Shown here piece after piece: positions 9,009-17,529 of a DNA stretch of 64,000 nt (its first letter is position 1; each line of letters opens with the position of its first letter). The translations under genes and the position numbers were made by a program. Source of the DNA: Azotobacter bryophylli (GTDB lineage: Bacteria; Pseudomonadota; Gammaproteobacteria; Pseudomonadales; Pseudomonadaceae); contig NZ_JBHRSJ010000007.1 of the NCBI RefSeq assembly GCF_042643485.1, forward strand, positions 1 to 64,000, in the 5' to 3' direction. A model generated the notes under the pieces. The model saw nothing but the letters and a program-made list of their open reading frames with translations. It did no database searches and was not told the origin of the DNA.

Positions 9009-9881
9009 TTAGCGCAGTTGGCGCAGCGCCTCGATGCGAACTTCCAGCGGCGGATGGCTCATGAACAGGCCGGCGAAGCTGGCTTTCTTCGCGGCGTTGA
9101 TGCCGAACGCGGTCAGGCTGTCCGGCATGTGCACCGGCACCTCCTGTTCTGCCTGCAGGCGCTGCAGGGCGCCGATCATGGCGCCTTGCCCGGCCAGTTG
9201 CGCGCCGGCGGCGTCGGCCCGGAACTCGCGCTGGCGCGAGAACCACATGACGATGATGCTGGCCAGGATGCCGAGTACCAGTTCGGCGAAGAGGGTCGCT
9301 ACGAAATAGCCGATACCCTGGCCCTCCTCGTTCTTGAGAATGGCCTTGTCGATGAAGTTGCCGAAGATCCGCGCGAAGAACATCACGAAGGTGTTCACCA
9401 CGCCCTGGATCAGGGCCAGGGTCACCATGTCGCCATTGGCCACGTGACCGATCTCGTGGGCCAGCACGGCGCGCACTTCGTCGGGGGAGAAACGCTCGAG
9501 CAGGCCCTGGCTGACGGCGACCAGGGCGTCGTTCCTGTTCCAGCCGGTGGCGAAGGCGTTGGCCTCGTAGGCCGGGAAGATGCCTACTTCCGGCATTCTG
9601 ATGCCCGCCTCGCGGGACAGCTCTTCCACGGTCTGCAGCAGCCACTGCTCATGACGGGTACGCGGCTGACTGATGATCTCGGTGCCGGTGCTCATCTTCG
9701 CCATCCATTTGGAGATGAACAGCGACACCAGCGAGCCGGCGAAGCCGAATACCGCACAGAAGATCAGCAGGCTGTTGTAGTTCTGGCCGGTGAAGCGGTC
9801 GACCCCGAGCAATTTCAGGGTGATGCTGGCGATGATCAGCACCGCCAGGTTCGTCGCCAGGAACAGCAAGATGCGCATCAT
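9009..9881 (-). CDS. htpX: Membrane zinc metalloprotease HtpX
   Basis: HtpX degrades damaged or misfolded inner-membrane proteins together with FtsH. The 290-residue protein has two N-terminal membrane segments (ILLFLATNLAVLIIASITL and LLIFCAVFGFAGSLVSLFI), the zinc site VLAHEIGHVANGDM with the HExxH histidines, two more hydrophobic segments, and the third ligand region RQREFRADAAGAQLAG. The start at 9881 (MMRILLF) matches family length; the frame runs nine codons further to 9908 without a reason to use it. GAGGAGAA lies upstream. In enterics htpX is under CpxR control, and this window also holds a cpx cluster, but I see no CpxR box at this gene. Confidence 0.95.
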   Translation of the reverse strand: MMRILLFLATNLAVLIIASITLKLLGVDRFTGQNYNSLLIFCAVFGFAGSLVSLFISKWMAKMSTGTEIISQPRTRHEQWLLQTVEELSREAGIRMPEVGIFPAYEANAFATGWNRNDALVAVSQGLLERFSPDEVRAVLAHEIGHVANGDMVTLALIQGVVNTFVMFFARIFGNFIDKAILKNEEGQGIGYFVATLFAELVLGILASIIVMWFSRQREFRADAAGAQLAGQGAMIGALQRLQAEQEVPVHMPDSLTAFGINAAKKASFAGLFMSHPPLEVRIEALRQLR

Positions 9882-9985
9882 GGATGAAACTTCTCCTCGT
9901 AGAGGCATGCATAAAGATACTGAGGGTCTTGCCGGGCTATATAAGGGGGCGCCAGCGGACTCTTCAACCGATCTACTATTTCAAA

Positions 9986-10429
9986 CTATGTCGCTCCCGG
10001 GAGCGGCGGATCTTCGAAGATCAGGCGGGTCAGGAGTACCAGGCGCTCGGCATCGCGCTGCGCCAGCGCTTCGCGCAGCTGCCAGGCGAGCGTGCTGCGC
10101 ACCCGGCGGACGCTGCTTGGCAGCTCCTGCTCCGGCGTCTGATCGGGAACCGTGCGGGATAGGCGCAGGAAGCCCTGTTCGCTGAGGATGGCCTGATCCA
10201 GCGCCTCATGGCTGATGGTCGATTCGAATCGCAGATAGCCTTCCTCGGCGAGCCAGAGCAGCGCGCCGAGGCAGCTCTGGTGGCGCGGGCTGGGCAGGCC
10301 GAACTCGTCCGGTTCCTCGAAGCCGATCAGGTCCGCCACGTACAGCGCGGTCTTGCGCGGAAAGGCCTGGTAGAGCCTCAGCAGACCGGCTGCAACGTCC
10401 TTGTGGAAGTCGTCGATATGCAGATCCAT
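9986..10429 (-). CDS. Conserved hypothetical protein downstream of alaA
   Basis: This 147-residue protein is conserved next to alaA in pseudomonads as I recall, but has no assigned role. It is soluble, acidic at the start (MDLHIDDFHKDVAAGLL), and contains a segment (ALYVADLIGFEEPDEFG, then LGALLWLAEEGYLRFEST, ALDQAILSEQGFLRLS) that looks like a winged-helix fold. There is no signal peptide or membrane segment. It begins seven bases after the alaA stop on the same strand, so both are probably one transcript. Function should stay open. Confidence 0.75.
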   Translation of the reverse strand: MDLHIDDFHKDVAAGLLRLYQAFPRKTALYVADLIGFEEPDEFGLPSPRHQSCLGALLWLAEEGYLRFESTISHEALDQAILSEQGFLRLSRTVPDQTPEQELPSSVRRVRSTLAWQLREALAQRDAERLVLLTRLIFEDPPLPGAT

Positions 10430-10436
10430 CGGCGGG

Positions 10437-11648
10437 TCATTGACGATAGGTCTTGAGGAAGTTGCCGATGCGGCCGATGGCCTGCTCCAAGTCGTCCAGT
10501 CGGGGCAGGGTGACCACCCGGAAATGATCCGGCCACGGCCAATTGAAGGCGGTGCCCTGGACGATCAGCAGCTTTTCCTGGAGCAGCAGATCGAGGACGA
10601 ACTTCTCGTCGTTGTGGATCGGACAGACCTTGGGGTCGATCCGCGGGAAGGCGTAGAGCGCGCCCATGGGCTTGACGCAGCTGACGCCCGGAATGTCGTT
10701 GAGCAGTTCCCAGGCGCGGTTGCGCTGATCCAGCAGGCGACCGCCGGGCAGGATCAGGTCGTTGATGCTCTGGTAGCCGCCCAGGGCGGTCTGGATAGCG
10801 TGCTGGGCCGGTACGTTGGCGCATAGGCGCATGTTGGCGAGGATGTCGAGGCCCTCGATGTAGCTCTGCGCCTTGTGCTTGGGACCGGAGATGGCGACCC
10901 AGCCGGAGCGGAAACCGGCCACCCGGTAGGCCTTGGACAGCCCGTTGAAGGTCAGGCAGAGCACGTCCGGGGCCAACGAGGCAGTGGAGATGTGCTGGGC
11001 GTCGTCGTAGAGGATCTTGTCGTAGATCTCATCGGAGAAGATCACCAGGTTGTTCTGCCGGGCGACCTCGACCACCTGCTCGAGCACTTCCTTCGGATAG
11101 ACGGCGCCGGTGGGGTTGTTCGGGTTGATCAGCAGCAGCGCTCTGGTCCTGGGGGTGATCTTGGCGCGCATGTCGTCGATGTCGGGATACCAGTTCGACT
11201 GCTCGTCGCACAGGTAATGCACCGCCTTGCCGCCGGCCAGGCTGGTGGCTGCGGTCCACAGCGGATAGTCGGGAGCCGGGATCAGCACCTCGTCGCCGTT
11301 GTTGAGCAGGGCCTGCAGGACCATGACGATCAGCTCGGAGACGCCGTTGCCGAGGTAGATGTCCTCGATGCCGACGCCTTCCACCTTCTTCTGCTGGTAG
11401 TACTGCATCACCGCCTTGCGCGCACTGAACAGCCCTTTGGAGTCGCTGTAACCCTGGGCGGTGGGCAGGTTGCGGATCACGTCCTGGAGGATTTCCTCAG
11501 GGGCTTCGAAACCGAACGGCGCCGGGTTGCCGATGTTCAGCTTGAGGATGCGGTGGCCTTCCTCTTCCAGGCGTTTGGCGTGCTTGAGCACCGGCCCGCG
11601 GATGTCGTAGCAGACGTTGGCGAGCTTGTTCGATTTACTGACCTGCAT
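10437..11648 (-). CDS. alaA: Glutamate-pyruvate aminotransferase AlaA
   Basis: AlaA makes alanine from pyruvate and glutamate with pyridoxal phosphate. The 403-residue protein is a class I/II aminotransferase: KLNIGNPAPFGFEAPEEI near the N-terminus, YLGNGVSELIVMV, LIPAPDYPLWTAA, LLINPNNPTGAVYP, IFSDEIYDKILYD, and the PLP lysine in FNGLSKAYRVAGFRSGW. The start at 11648 (MQVSKSNKLANVCYDIRGPV) fits the family and has GGGGTCAC upstream; the frame extends 54 codons further without family match. It precedes the 147-residue conserved gene. The related AlaC lies outside this window, if present. Confidence 0.93.
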   Translation of the reverse strand: MQVSKSNKLANVCYDIRGPVLKHAKRLEEEGHRILKLNIGNPAPFGFEAPEEILQDVIRNLPTAQGYSDSKGLFSARKAVMQYYQQKKVEGVGIEDIYLGNGVSELIVMVLQALLNNGDEVLIPAPDYPLWTAATSLAGGKAVHYLCDEQSNWYPDIDDMRAKITPRTRALLLINPNNPTGAVYPKEVLEQVVEVARQNNLVIFSDEIYDKILYDDAQHISTASLAPDVLCLTFNGLSKAYRVAGFRSGWVAISGPKHKAQSYIEGLDILANMRLCANVPAQHAIQTALGGYQSINDLILPGGRLLDQRNRAWELLNDIPGVSCVKPMGALYAFPRIDPKVCPIHNDEKFVLDLLLQEKLLIVQGTAFNWPWPDHFRVVTLPRLDDLEQAIGRIGNFLKTYRQ

Positions 11649-11967
11649 GTGTGTGACCCCAAAGAAATTGGCGCGCAACGAAGCCAGGGTCAGGTTGTGG
11701 GATGGGCAAGCGAAGGCGCTGGCAGCCGGGGCGGTGCCGCGCATCCAGCGCGGAGCACCGATCGCGACTTGCCGGAACAAGCCGCCGCGGGGCACACGGT
11801 ACAGCCGCACTGGGTCAGCGAACGCAGCCGTCTCTCACAGCGGGACCGATTCGAGCCTTTCGGCCTTGGCTGTAGATGACGCGGGTGACAAACTGGGGGC
11901 GAATCATACGTCGCGGCCCGATCCGGGGAAAGGTACCGGTGGGCTTTTTTCCATTTTGAGGTGCCCC

Positions 11968-12366
11968 ATGGACAAGCTCGATAAACCCCTTGAAGCCTGG
12001 CGCGAGGAACTCTCCGACGAGCAGTTCCATATCTGCCGCCTGGGCGGTACGGAGCGGGCTTTCACCGGCGAGTATTACGCCACCAAGACGCCCGGCCTCT
12101 ATCGCTGCGCCTGCTGCTCCGCGCCGCTGTTCGACTCCGACGCCAAGTACGATTCCGGTAGCGGCTGGCCGAGCTACTTCCAGCCGGCCGCGCCGGACGC
12201 CATCGCCAGTCGGGACGATTTCAGTCACGGCATGCACCGTATCGAGGTTCGCTGCGCCCGCTGCGATGCGCATCTCGGCCACGTCTTCCCGGACGGGCCG
12301 CAGCCGACCGGATTGCGTTACTGCATCAACTCGGCTTCCCTCCAGCTGGAGCCGCGGCAGGCATGA
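11968..12366 (+). CDS. msrB: Peptide methionine-R-sulfoxide reductase MsrB
   Basis: MsrB reduces the R epimer of methionine sulfoxide in proteins. The 132-residue protein has the zinc-binding CxxC pairs (YRCACCSAPLF and VRCARCDAHLGHVFPDG), the conserved SGSGWPSYFQP and the catalytic cysteine in LRYCINSASL. The ATG at 11968 follows GAGGTGCCCC. It is divergent from alaA and 76 bases ahead of gpx, so the two repair/peroxide genes are probably co-transcribed. It lacks a signal peptide and acts in the cytoplasm. Confidence 0.96.
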   Translation: MDKLDKPLEAWREELSDEQFHICRLGGTERAFTGEYYATKTPGLYRCACCSAPLFDSDAKYDSGSGWPSYFQPAAPDAIASRDDFSHGMHRIEVRCARCDAHLGHVFPDGPQPTGLRYCINSASLQLEPRQA

Positions 12367-12442
12367 AAACGGTCAGTCAATCCGCTCTCTGGTGCGTCAG
12401 CGCCAATGCCTGTGCCTGCCGGGAACGCACGGAGGAGAATCC

Positions 12443-12928
12443 ATGAGCGATCCGTTGTTCGGCATTGCCTGTACGACCATCAACGGCGAGCGAAAGACGC
12501 TGGGGGACTTTCCGGGACGCGCCTGGCTGGTGGTCAACACGGCGAGCCGTTGCGGCTTCACGCCCCAGTACCAGGGGCTGGAGGAGCTCTGGAAGCGCTA
12601 CCGGGATTGTGGGCTGGTGGTGCTGGGCTTTCCCTGCAATCAGTTCGGTGAGCAGGAGCCAGGCAATGAACTCGAAATCGCCGAGTTCTGCCAGCTGAAC
12701 TATGGTGTCAGTTTTCCGCTGTTTCAGAAGATCGAGGTCAACGGCCCTCAGGCTCACCCCCTGTTCGCGGAGCTGAAGCAGCGTGCGCCAGGCCTGTTCG
12801 GCAGCCGGCGAGTGAAATGGAACTTCACCAAGTTCCTCATCGGTCGGGACGGCCGGTTGGTCAAGCGTTTCGCCCCCTCGACCGCTCCGAGCAAGCTCGG
12901 CCGCAAAATCGAAGCCCTGCTGGAATAG
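12443..12928 (+). CDS. gpx: Glutathione peroxidase-family thiol peroxidase
   Basis: The 161-residue enzyme reduces hydroperoxides. It carries the family signature with cysteine rather than selenocysteine (NTASRCGFTPQY, Cys 37), the second motif LGFPCNQFGEQEPG (resolving-type Cys and active-site Gln), and the tryptophan motif VKWNFTKFLIGRDG. Non-selenium members often use thioredoxin. The ATG at 12443 follows GGAGGAGAATCC. In P. aeruginosa, as I recall, a MarR-type regulator (ospR) lies between gpx and sagS; here it is absent and sagS ends only 90 bases away on the other strand. Confidence 0.95.
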   Translation: MSDPLFGIACTTINGERKTLGDFPGRAWLVVNTASRCGFTPQYQGLEELWKRYRDCGLVVLGFPCNQFGEQEPGNELEIAEFCQLNYGVSFPLFQKIEVNGPQAHPLFAELKQRAPGLFGSRRVKWNFTKFLIGRDGRLVKRFAPSTAPSKLGRKIEALLE

Positions 12929-13017
12929 AACCTGACCGGCGGACAGGACCAGGCAGGCTTCGAGAAAGGCTTCATCGACATCCGCGTCGGACTGCTCTGA
13001 CGCGTCCTCGGGGTGAC

Positions 13018-15336
13018 TCATGAAGCGGGAGCCCTGCTCGGCAACCAGTTCTGCAGCAGGTGGGCAAGGTCTTCACGGCGCAGCGGTTTGGCCAGGTAGT
13101 CGTTCATGCCTGCGGAGCGGCAGCGCTCGCGGTCGTCCGGCAACACATTGGCGGTCAGCGCGATGATCGGCAGGTCGGGCCAGCGACCACTCTGGCGGAT
13201 GCGCCGGCTGGCCTCGTAGCCATCCATGACCGGCATGTTGCAATCCATCAGGATGAGATCCACCGATGCCTGTTCCAGATAGTCGAGGGCCTCGCCGCCA
13301 TGAGCGGCGATGGCCACGTCGTAGCCGAGTTTGGTCAGCATGCCCTTGGCGACCATCTGGTTGACCGGGTTGTCCTCGACCAGCAGCACGTGGTACGGCC
13401 GGGGTTCGATCTGCTCGCGGGGCTCGGTTTTGGACTGGATCGTGCCATTGGCTTGCAGGGCCCGATCCAGCGCCTGGTACAGGGCCGAGCGCGTCAGCGG
13501 GCGAGCCAGCTGTTGCAGGGGGGCGAGGGCGGTCGCCTCGCTCCTGGGCAGGAAGCTGCCATAGGGGGTGACCACCAGGAAGGGAATCTTCACGGCCGGG
13601 CGCAGGCCCAGCAGGCATTGCGGGCAATCGGTGATCAGCAGGTCGGCATTGACCCCTGCCAGTCCGGCGTCGATGTCCAGCCGTTGATACTCCAATCCCC
13701 AATGCGGCAGCCAGGTGCTGAGCAGTTGCTCGAGGCCGCTGTTGCTCGGGGTCATGGCGATGGTCCGGCCATGCAGGCGGGCGAGCGAGAGTGGCGGGGC
13801 GTGACGGGGTAGCGGCAGCTCGACGCAGAAGGTGCTGCCCAGCCCCTCTCTGGAGGTCAGCGTCAGCTGCCCGTTCATGGCCTGACACAGTTTGCGGGTC
13901 AGCGCCAGGCCGAGACCGGTTCCGCCGTATTGGCGCGTGATGTCGGCGGTCGCCTGGGCGAAGGGCTGGAAAAGGCGCTTCTGGGCTTCCTTGGAAATGC
14001 CGATACCGGTGTCCCGGATGAGGATCTGCATGCAGTCGTCCTTGGGGCAGACCTGTACGTCGACTCGGCCGAAACGGGTGAACTTCAGGGCGTTCGACAG
14101 CAGGTTGCTGACGATCTGGCGGACCCGGGTCGGGTCGCCGATCACCTGTGCCGGCAGCTCCGGATCGATCAGGCAGGTCAGCTCGACGCCCGGTGCTGCG
14201 CTCTGCGACAGCAGCGTGGCGGCATCCTCGACCAGGGCGCCTAGATCGAAGGGGATCTGTTCCAGTTCCATCTGGCCCGATTCGAACTTGGACAGGTCGA
14301 GCACGTCGTTCAGCAACCTCACCAGCACCTTGCCGGACGCATAGGCCACGGAAAGCTGCTGGCGTTGCTCGTTGCTGAGCGGTCCGTCGAGGGAGAGGGA
14401 CAGCATGCCCAGCAGTCCGTTGAGGGGAGTGCGGATTTCATGGCTCATGTTGGCGAGGAAATCCGAGCGGGCCTGGGCCATTTCCAGCGCGGTTCGCCGG
14501 GCCAGCTCCAGGTCCCGATTGCTCTGGGTCAGGCGGGTGTTCGCTGCCTTCAGTTCGGCGGTGCGGGTCGTGACGATGTTTTCCAGTTCGCCGAGATACT
14601 GGGTCAGACGGCTTTCGGCCTCGCGCCGCTGGTCGATCTCCTGGCTGGTCTTGCGCAGCAACTGGTTGATGGCCTCTACCAGGATTCCGATCTCGTCGCT
14701 CTCGTGGCCGGGCGGGCAGAGCAGCGATTTGTCCTCATGGGGCTGATGGCCAGTCAGCATGCGTATCAGTTCGACCAGGGGCTTGGTCAGCATCCGGTTG
14801 AAGAGCACCAACAGCACCAGCGCCAGCAGCAGGCTGGTGGCGACGCTGGTCAGTAGGGTGAGGGCGGAGCGTTCGAGAAAGGCACTGCCGAAGGCGTAGG
14901 TGTCCACCTCCAGGCGCAGGAAGCCTAGGGCCTCGTAGGGATCGTGGGCGACCACCAGCGGTGCCGAGAAAAGCCTGCGCGGCTTGAACAGGATATCGCT
15001 GAGTACGCGGTAATCGCTGGTCATGGCCGGACGGCTGACGCTGGCCAGGGGGCGGTTGTCGCTGCCGGTGATTTCCGCGCGAATGACGGCGGGGGAGCGG
15101 AGCAGCCCTCTCAGCAGTTCCTGGGCCAGTTCGGCGTCGATGTTGTAGGCGATGCGGGCCGCCGGATTGTGGCTGATCTCCAGCAGGCTGTTCATCTGCC
15201 GGTCGATGGCTTCGTTCTCGGTGGCGTAATCGATGCCGATCTTCACCAGGCTCAGCAGCATGCCGAGAGAGAAAGCCGCCAGCACCGCCAGGTAGGCCTG
15301 TTTATAAGAGAGGCGGTTGGTCGGCGCTATATTCAT
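13018..15336 (-). CDS. sagS: Hybrid sensor histidine kinase, SagS orthologue
   Basis: The 772-residue protein has a first membrane helix (residues 14-34), a periplasmic domain (about 35-155), a second helix (156-180), HAMP (180-235), a coiled coil, a HisKA domain with His 299 in LANMSHEIRTPLNG, an HATPase domain (NLLSNALKF, IRDTGIGIS, YGGTGLGLALTRKL), a degenerate receiver-like segment, and a C-terminal receiver with Asp 698 in LILMDCNMPVMDG and Lys in YLAKPL. In P. aeruginosa SagS feeds HptB and BfiSR and switches cells toward biofilm life. Orthology rests on architecture and on the neighbours gpx, msrB and the tRNA cluster. The stop overlaps an ATG (ATGA) of a short frame continuing toward gpx. 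Confidence 0.9.
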   Translation of the reverse strand: MNIAPTNRLSYKQAYLAVLAAFSLGMLLSLVKIGIDYATENEAIDRQMNSLLEISHNPAARIAYNIDAELAQELLRGLLRSPAVIRAEITGSDNRPLASVSRPAMTSDYRVLSDILFKPRRLFSAPLVVAHDPYEALGFLRLEVDTYAFGSAFLERSALTLLTSVATSLLLALVLLVLFNRMLTKPLVELIRMLTGHQPHEDKSLLCPPGHESDEIGILVEAINQLLRKTSQEIDQRREAESRLTQYLGELENIVTTRTAELKAANTRLTQSNRDLELARRTALEMAQARSDFLANMSHEIRTPLNGLLGMLSLSLDGPLSNEQRQQLSVAYASGKVLVRLLNDVLDLSKFESGQMELEQIPFDLGALVEDAATLLSQSAAPGVELTCLIDPELPAQVIGDPTRVRQIVSNLLSNALKFTRFGRVDVQVCPKDDCMQILIRDTGIGISKEAQKRLFQPFAQATADITRQYGGTGLGLALTRKLCQAMNGQLTLTSREGLGSTFCVELPLPRHAPPLSLARLHGRTIAMTPSNSGLEQLLSTWLPHWGLEYQRLDIDAGLAGVNADLLITDCPQCLLGLRPAVKIPFLVVTPYGSFLPRSEATALAPLQQLARPLTRSALYQALDRALQANGTIQSKTEPREQIEPRPYHVLLVEDNPVNQMVAKGMLTKLGYDVAIAAHGGEALDYLEQASVDLILMDCNMPVMDGYEASRRIRQSGRWPDLPIIALTANVLPDDRERCRSAGMNDYLAKPLRREDLAHLLQNWLPSRAPAS

Positions 15337-15446
15337 CGGAATCCGAGGATCGAGTGGCGAACGGCGAGCGGCGTAAGATAGCGCATACCGGGGCCATGCT
15401 GGCAGGCCTAAACTGCACTTCTTTACCAGATTAGAAAGGAATGATT

Positions 15447-16343
15447 GTGAGTGCTCGATTGAATGATTTTCTGGATCAGGCGCAGGCTCTTCTGGTTCGT
15501 CTGGAGCCGCTGCTGCCGGCGCCGGCCCAGTCGGTGGATTGGGAGAGCGCTCTGGCGGCGCGCTGGCAGCGCGAGGGACGCCACGGGATGTTGATCCCGT
15601 TGCAAGTCAGCCTGGACATGCGGCTATCGGATCTGATCGGCGTGGATGGTCAGCGCGAGCAGCTGGCGCGCAATACCCGACAGTTCGTCGCCGGTCTGCC
15701 GGCCAACCACGCCCTGCTGTGGGGCGCGCGTGGTACCGGAAAGTCCTCCCTGGTCCGTGCGCTGTTGGCGGAACATGCCCAGGCGGGGCTGCGCCTGATC
15801 GAGATCGAGCGGGATCACTTGGCCGACCTGCCGCGGGTGGTGGAGCAACTGGTCGGGTTGCCCCAGCGCTTCGTGCTGTTCTGCGACGATCTTTCCTTCG
15901 AGGCCGGGGAGGGCGATTACCGGGTGCTGAAGAGCGTTCTGGACGGCTCTCTGGAGCGAGCCCCGGACAACGTGCTGCTCTACGCCACATCCAACCGCCG
16001 CCACCTGGTGCCGGAGAAGCAGGCCGACAACGACAACTGGCAACTGGTCGAGGGAGAGGTCCATCCGAGCGAGGCCGTGGAGGATAAAATCGCGCTGTCG
16101 GATCGCTTCGGCCTCTGGCTGTCTTTCTATCCTTTCACCCAGGACCATTATCTGGAAGTGGTGCGCCACTGGATTTCGGTGCTGGCCGAGCCGACCCGGT
16201 TGCCCTGGAACTGGGATGAGTCTCTGGAGAAGGCCGCCATCCGCTGGGCGCAGGGGCGCGGCAACCGCAATGGTCGCTGTGCCTATCAGTTCGCCCGGAA
16301 CTGGGTGGGTCTGCAGTTGCTGGAAGTCCCGCAGGGGCTCTGA
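15447..16343 (+). CDS. DUF815 family ATPase
   Basis: The 298-residue P-loop ATPase has a Walker A loop LLWGARGTGKSSLVRALL, a Walker B-like strand FVLFCDDLSFE, a sensor segment VLLYATSNRRHLVPEK, and DRFGLWLSFYPFTQDHYLEVV. The family (DUF815/YjeE-unlike AAA-type) is widespread and without a firm role. GTG 15447 was chosen as the start. AAGGA touches the in-frame ATG at 15441, leaving no spacing, but is six bases from the GTG; relatives also begin near this point. It is divergent from sagS and upstream of the tRNA cluster. Confidence 0.85.
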   Translation: MSARLNDFLDQAQALLVRLEPLLPAPAQSVDWESALAARWQREGRHGMLIPLQVSLDMRLSDLIGVDGQREQLARNTRQFVAGLPANHALLWGARGTGKSSLVRALLAEHAQAGLRLIEIERDHLADLPRVVEQLVGLPQRFVLFCDDLSFEAGEGDYRVLKSVLDGSLERAPDNVLLYATSNRRHLVPEKQADNDNWQLVEGEVHPSEAVEDKIALSDRFGLWLSFYPFTQDHYLEVVRHWISVLAEPTRLPWNWDESLEKAAIRWAQGRGNRNGRCAYQFARNWVGLQLLEVPQGL

Positions 16344-16453
16344 TGGGAGGCGAGGCGATTGCGTTCGGCTTGGGCGAGAGGGTGGTAGACCCGCTTGCCC
16401 GATAGTCCCGGCCAGCGCTACGTCATTGATTTAAAAAAATATTTATCCGGGTG

Positions 16454-16482
16454 TTGACGACTTTCGAAAGGCTCCCTAGAAT
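16454..16482 (+). promoter_or_regulatory. Strong sigma70 promoter of the tRNA cluster
   Basis: TTGACG at 16454-16459 and TAGAAT at 16477-16482 are separated by 17 bases. The following discriminator (GCGCCCC) is GC-rich, as in stable-RNA promoters under stringent control. The first tRNA begins about 70 bases later. Confidence 0.8.
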
Positions 16483-16559
16483 GCGCCCCACTTCCAGCGC
16501 AGAGGCAAAATCGAAACGCAGGAAGCCGGAAATAAAGTCTGTTGTAAGTTCCGGGCCGC

Positions 16560-16635
16560 GTCCCCTTCGTCTAGTGGCCTAGGACACCGCCCTTTCACGG
16601 CGGTAACAGGGGTTCGAGTCCCCTAGGGGACGCCA
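16560..16635 (+). tRNA. tRNA-Glu (UUC)
   Basis: A full 76-base cloverleaf with encoded CCA. The acceptor arm GTCCCCT pairs with AGGGGAC, the anticodon loop is CTTTCAC with anticodon TTC, and the T-arm is AGGGGTTCGAGTCCCCT. It is first in a three-tRNA transcript. Confidence 0.97.
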
Positions 16636-16637
16636 AT

Positions 16638-16713
<76 letters not shown>

Positions 16714-16816
16714 ATTTATGTGGTGATCATCTCTGGATGGTCGTGGCGCAACGCTTGATAGAGCAGAGCGCAACAAGTTGCCAAAAGCAGCTTGTAGCTG
16801 CCGGTGAGGCAGTAAT

Positions 16817-16892
<76 letters not shown>

Positions 16893-16902
16893 GTTTAAAG
16901 AG

Positions 16903-16934
16903 AACGCCGCTCGCAAGAGCGGCGTTTTCGTTTG
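16903..16934 (+). terminator. Terminator of the tRNA cluster
   Basis: AACGCCGCTC (16903-16912) pairs perfectly with GAGCGGCGTT (16917-16926) around a GCAA tetraloop, followed by TTCGTTTG. Confidence 0.9.
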
Positions 16935-17020
16935 CGTGCCTTATTCTTCGACCCCGTCACTCCGGCACGTCCGCCCGATGTACAGCGGGGGCGGATGAAA
17001 TCGCCCCCTAATGTGGATGC

Positions 17021-17428
17021 TCAATGCTTGCTGCTTTCTTCCGGCAGCGCGAGCAACTGCTTTTCCTGGCTCCAATCGAAGAACTCGCCGTTGACCTCGG
17101 CTTCGAAACGACGCTCGTCCAGTTCCTGATACAGGGCGATTTCCTCGTCGGGCATGAAGTGCAGGCAGTCCCCACCGAAGAACCAGAGCAGGTCGCGGGG
17201 AACCAAGTGGGCCACTTGCGGGTAGCGGTGGAACACCTGACAGATCATGTCTTGTCCCAGGTGGCGGTCTTCCGGGATGTGCGGCAGGGATTTCAGCAAA
17301 TCGTCGAAGCGCTCCATGAACAGCGTATGGCTTTCATCGGAAACCTGTTCGGCTTCGCCGAGGGCGACGAGGATGCCGCGCAGGTGGGCGAGCAGGGCGA
17401 GATTGTGGTCTAGGTAGGAGGTGGCCAT
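17021..17428 (-). CDS. Conserved hypothetical protein next to fadE
   Basis: The 135-residue soluble protein is one that pseudomonads carry between the tRNA cluster and fadE (PA2817 type in my memory). It has no known role. Visible features are a helical N-terminus (SYLDHNLALLAHLRGILVAL), an acidic centre and an aromatic segment (VPRDLLWFFGGDCLHFMPDE) followed by a charged tail. There is no signal peptide or metal motif. The start at 17428 is preceded by GGAGGTGGCC read on the minus strand (TAGGAGGTGGCC). The frame is open far upstream as a shadow of fadE. Confidence 0.75.
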   Translation of the reverse strand: MATSYLDHNLALLAHLRGILVALGEAEQVSDESHTLFMERFDDLLKSLPHIPEDRHLGQDMICQVFHRYPQVAHLVPRDLLWFFGGDCLHFMPDEEIALYQELDERRFEAEVNGEFFDWSQEKQLLALPEESSKH

Positions 17429-17529
17429 GGGATACCTGTGCTCAATGTGGCGCGGGATTATAGCAGGCCGCTGCCGAGCATCCCGCTCCGGCCCGCCGCT
17501 CCGCGTGCATGAACTTCCGGTTCGCTTCC

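Noticed and set aside
12377..12928. Part of the 214-codon minus-strand ORF that lies antisense to gpx
   Set aside because: This part mirrors gpx. Only the first 31 codons outside gpx are kept as an observation.
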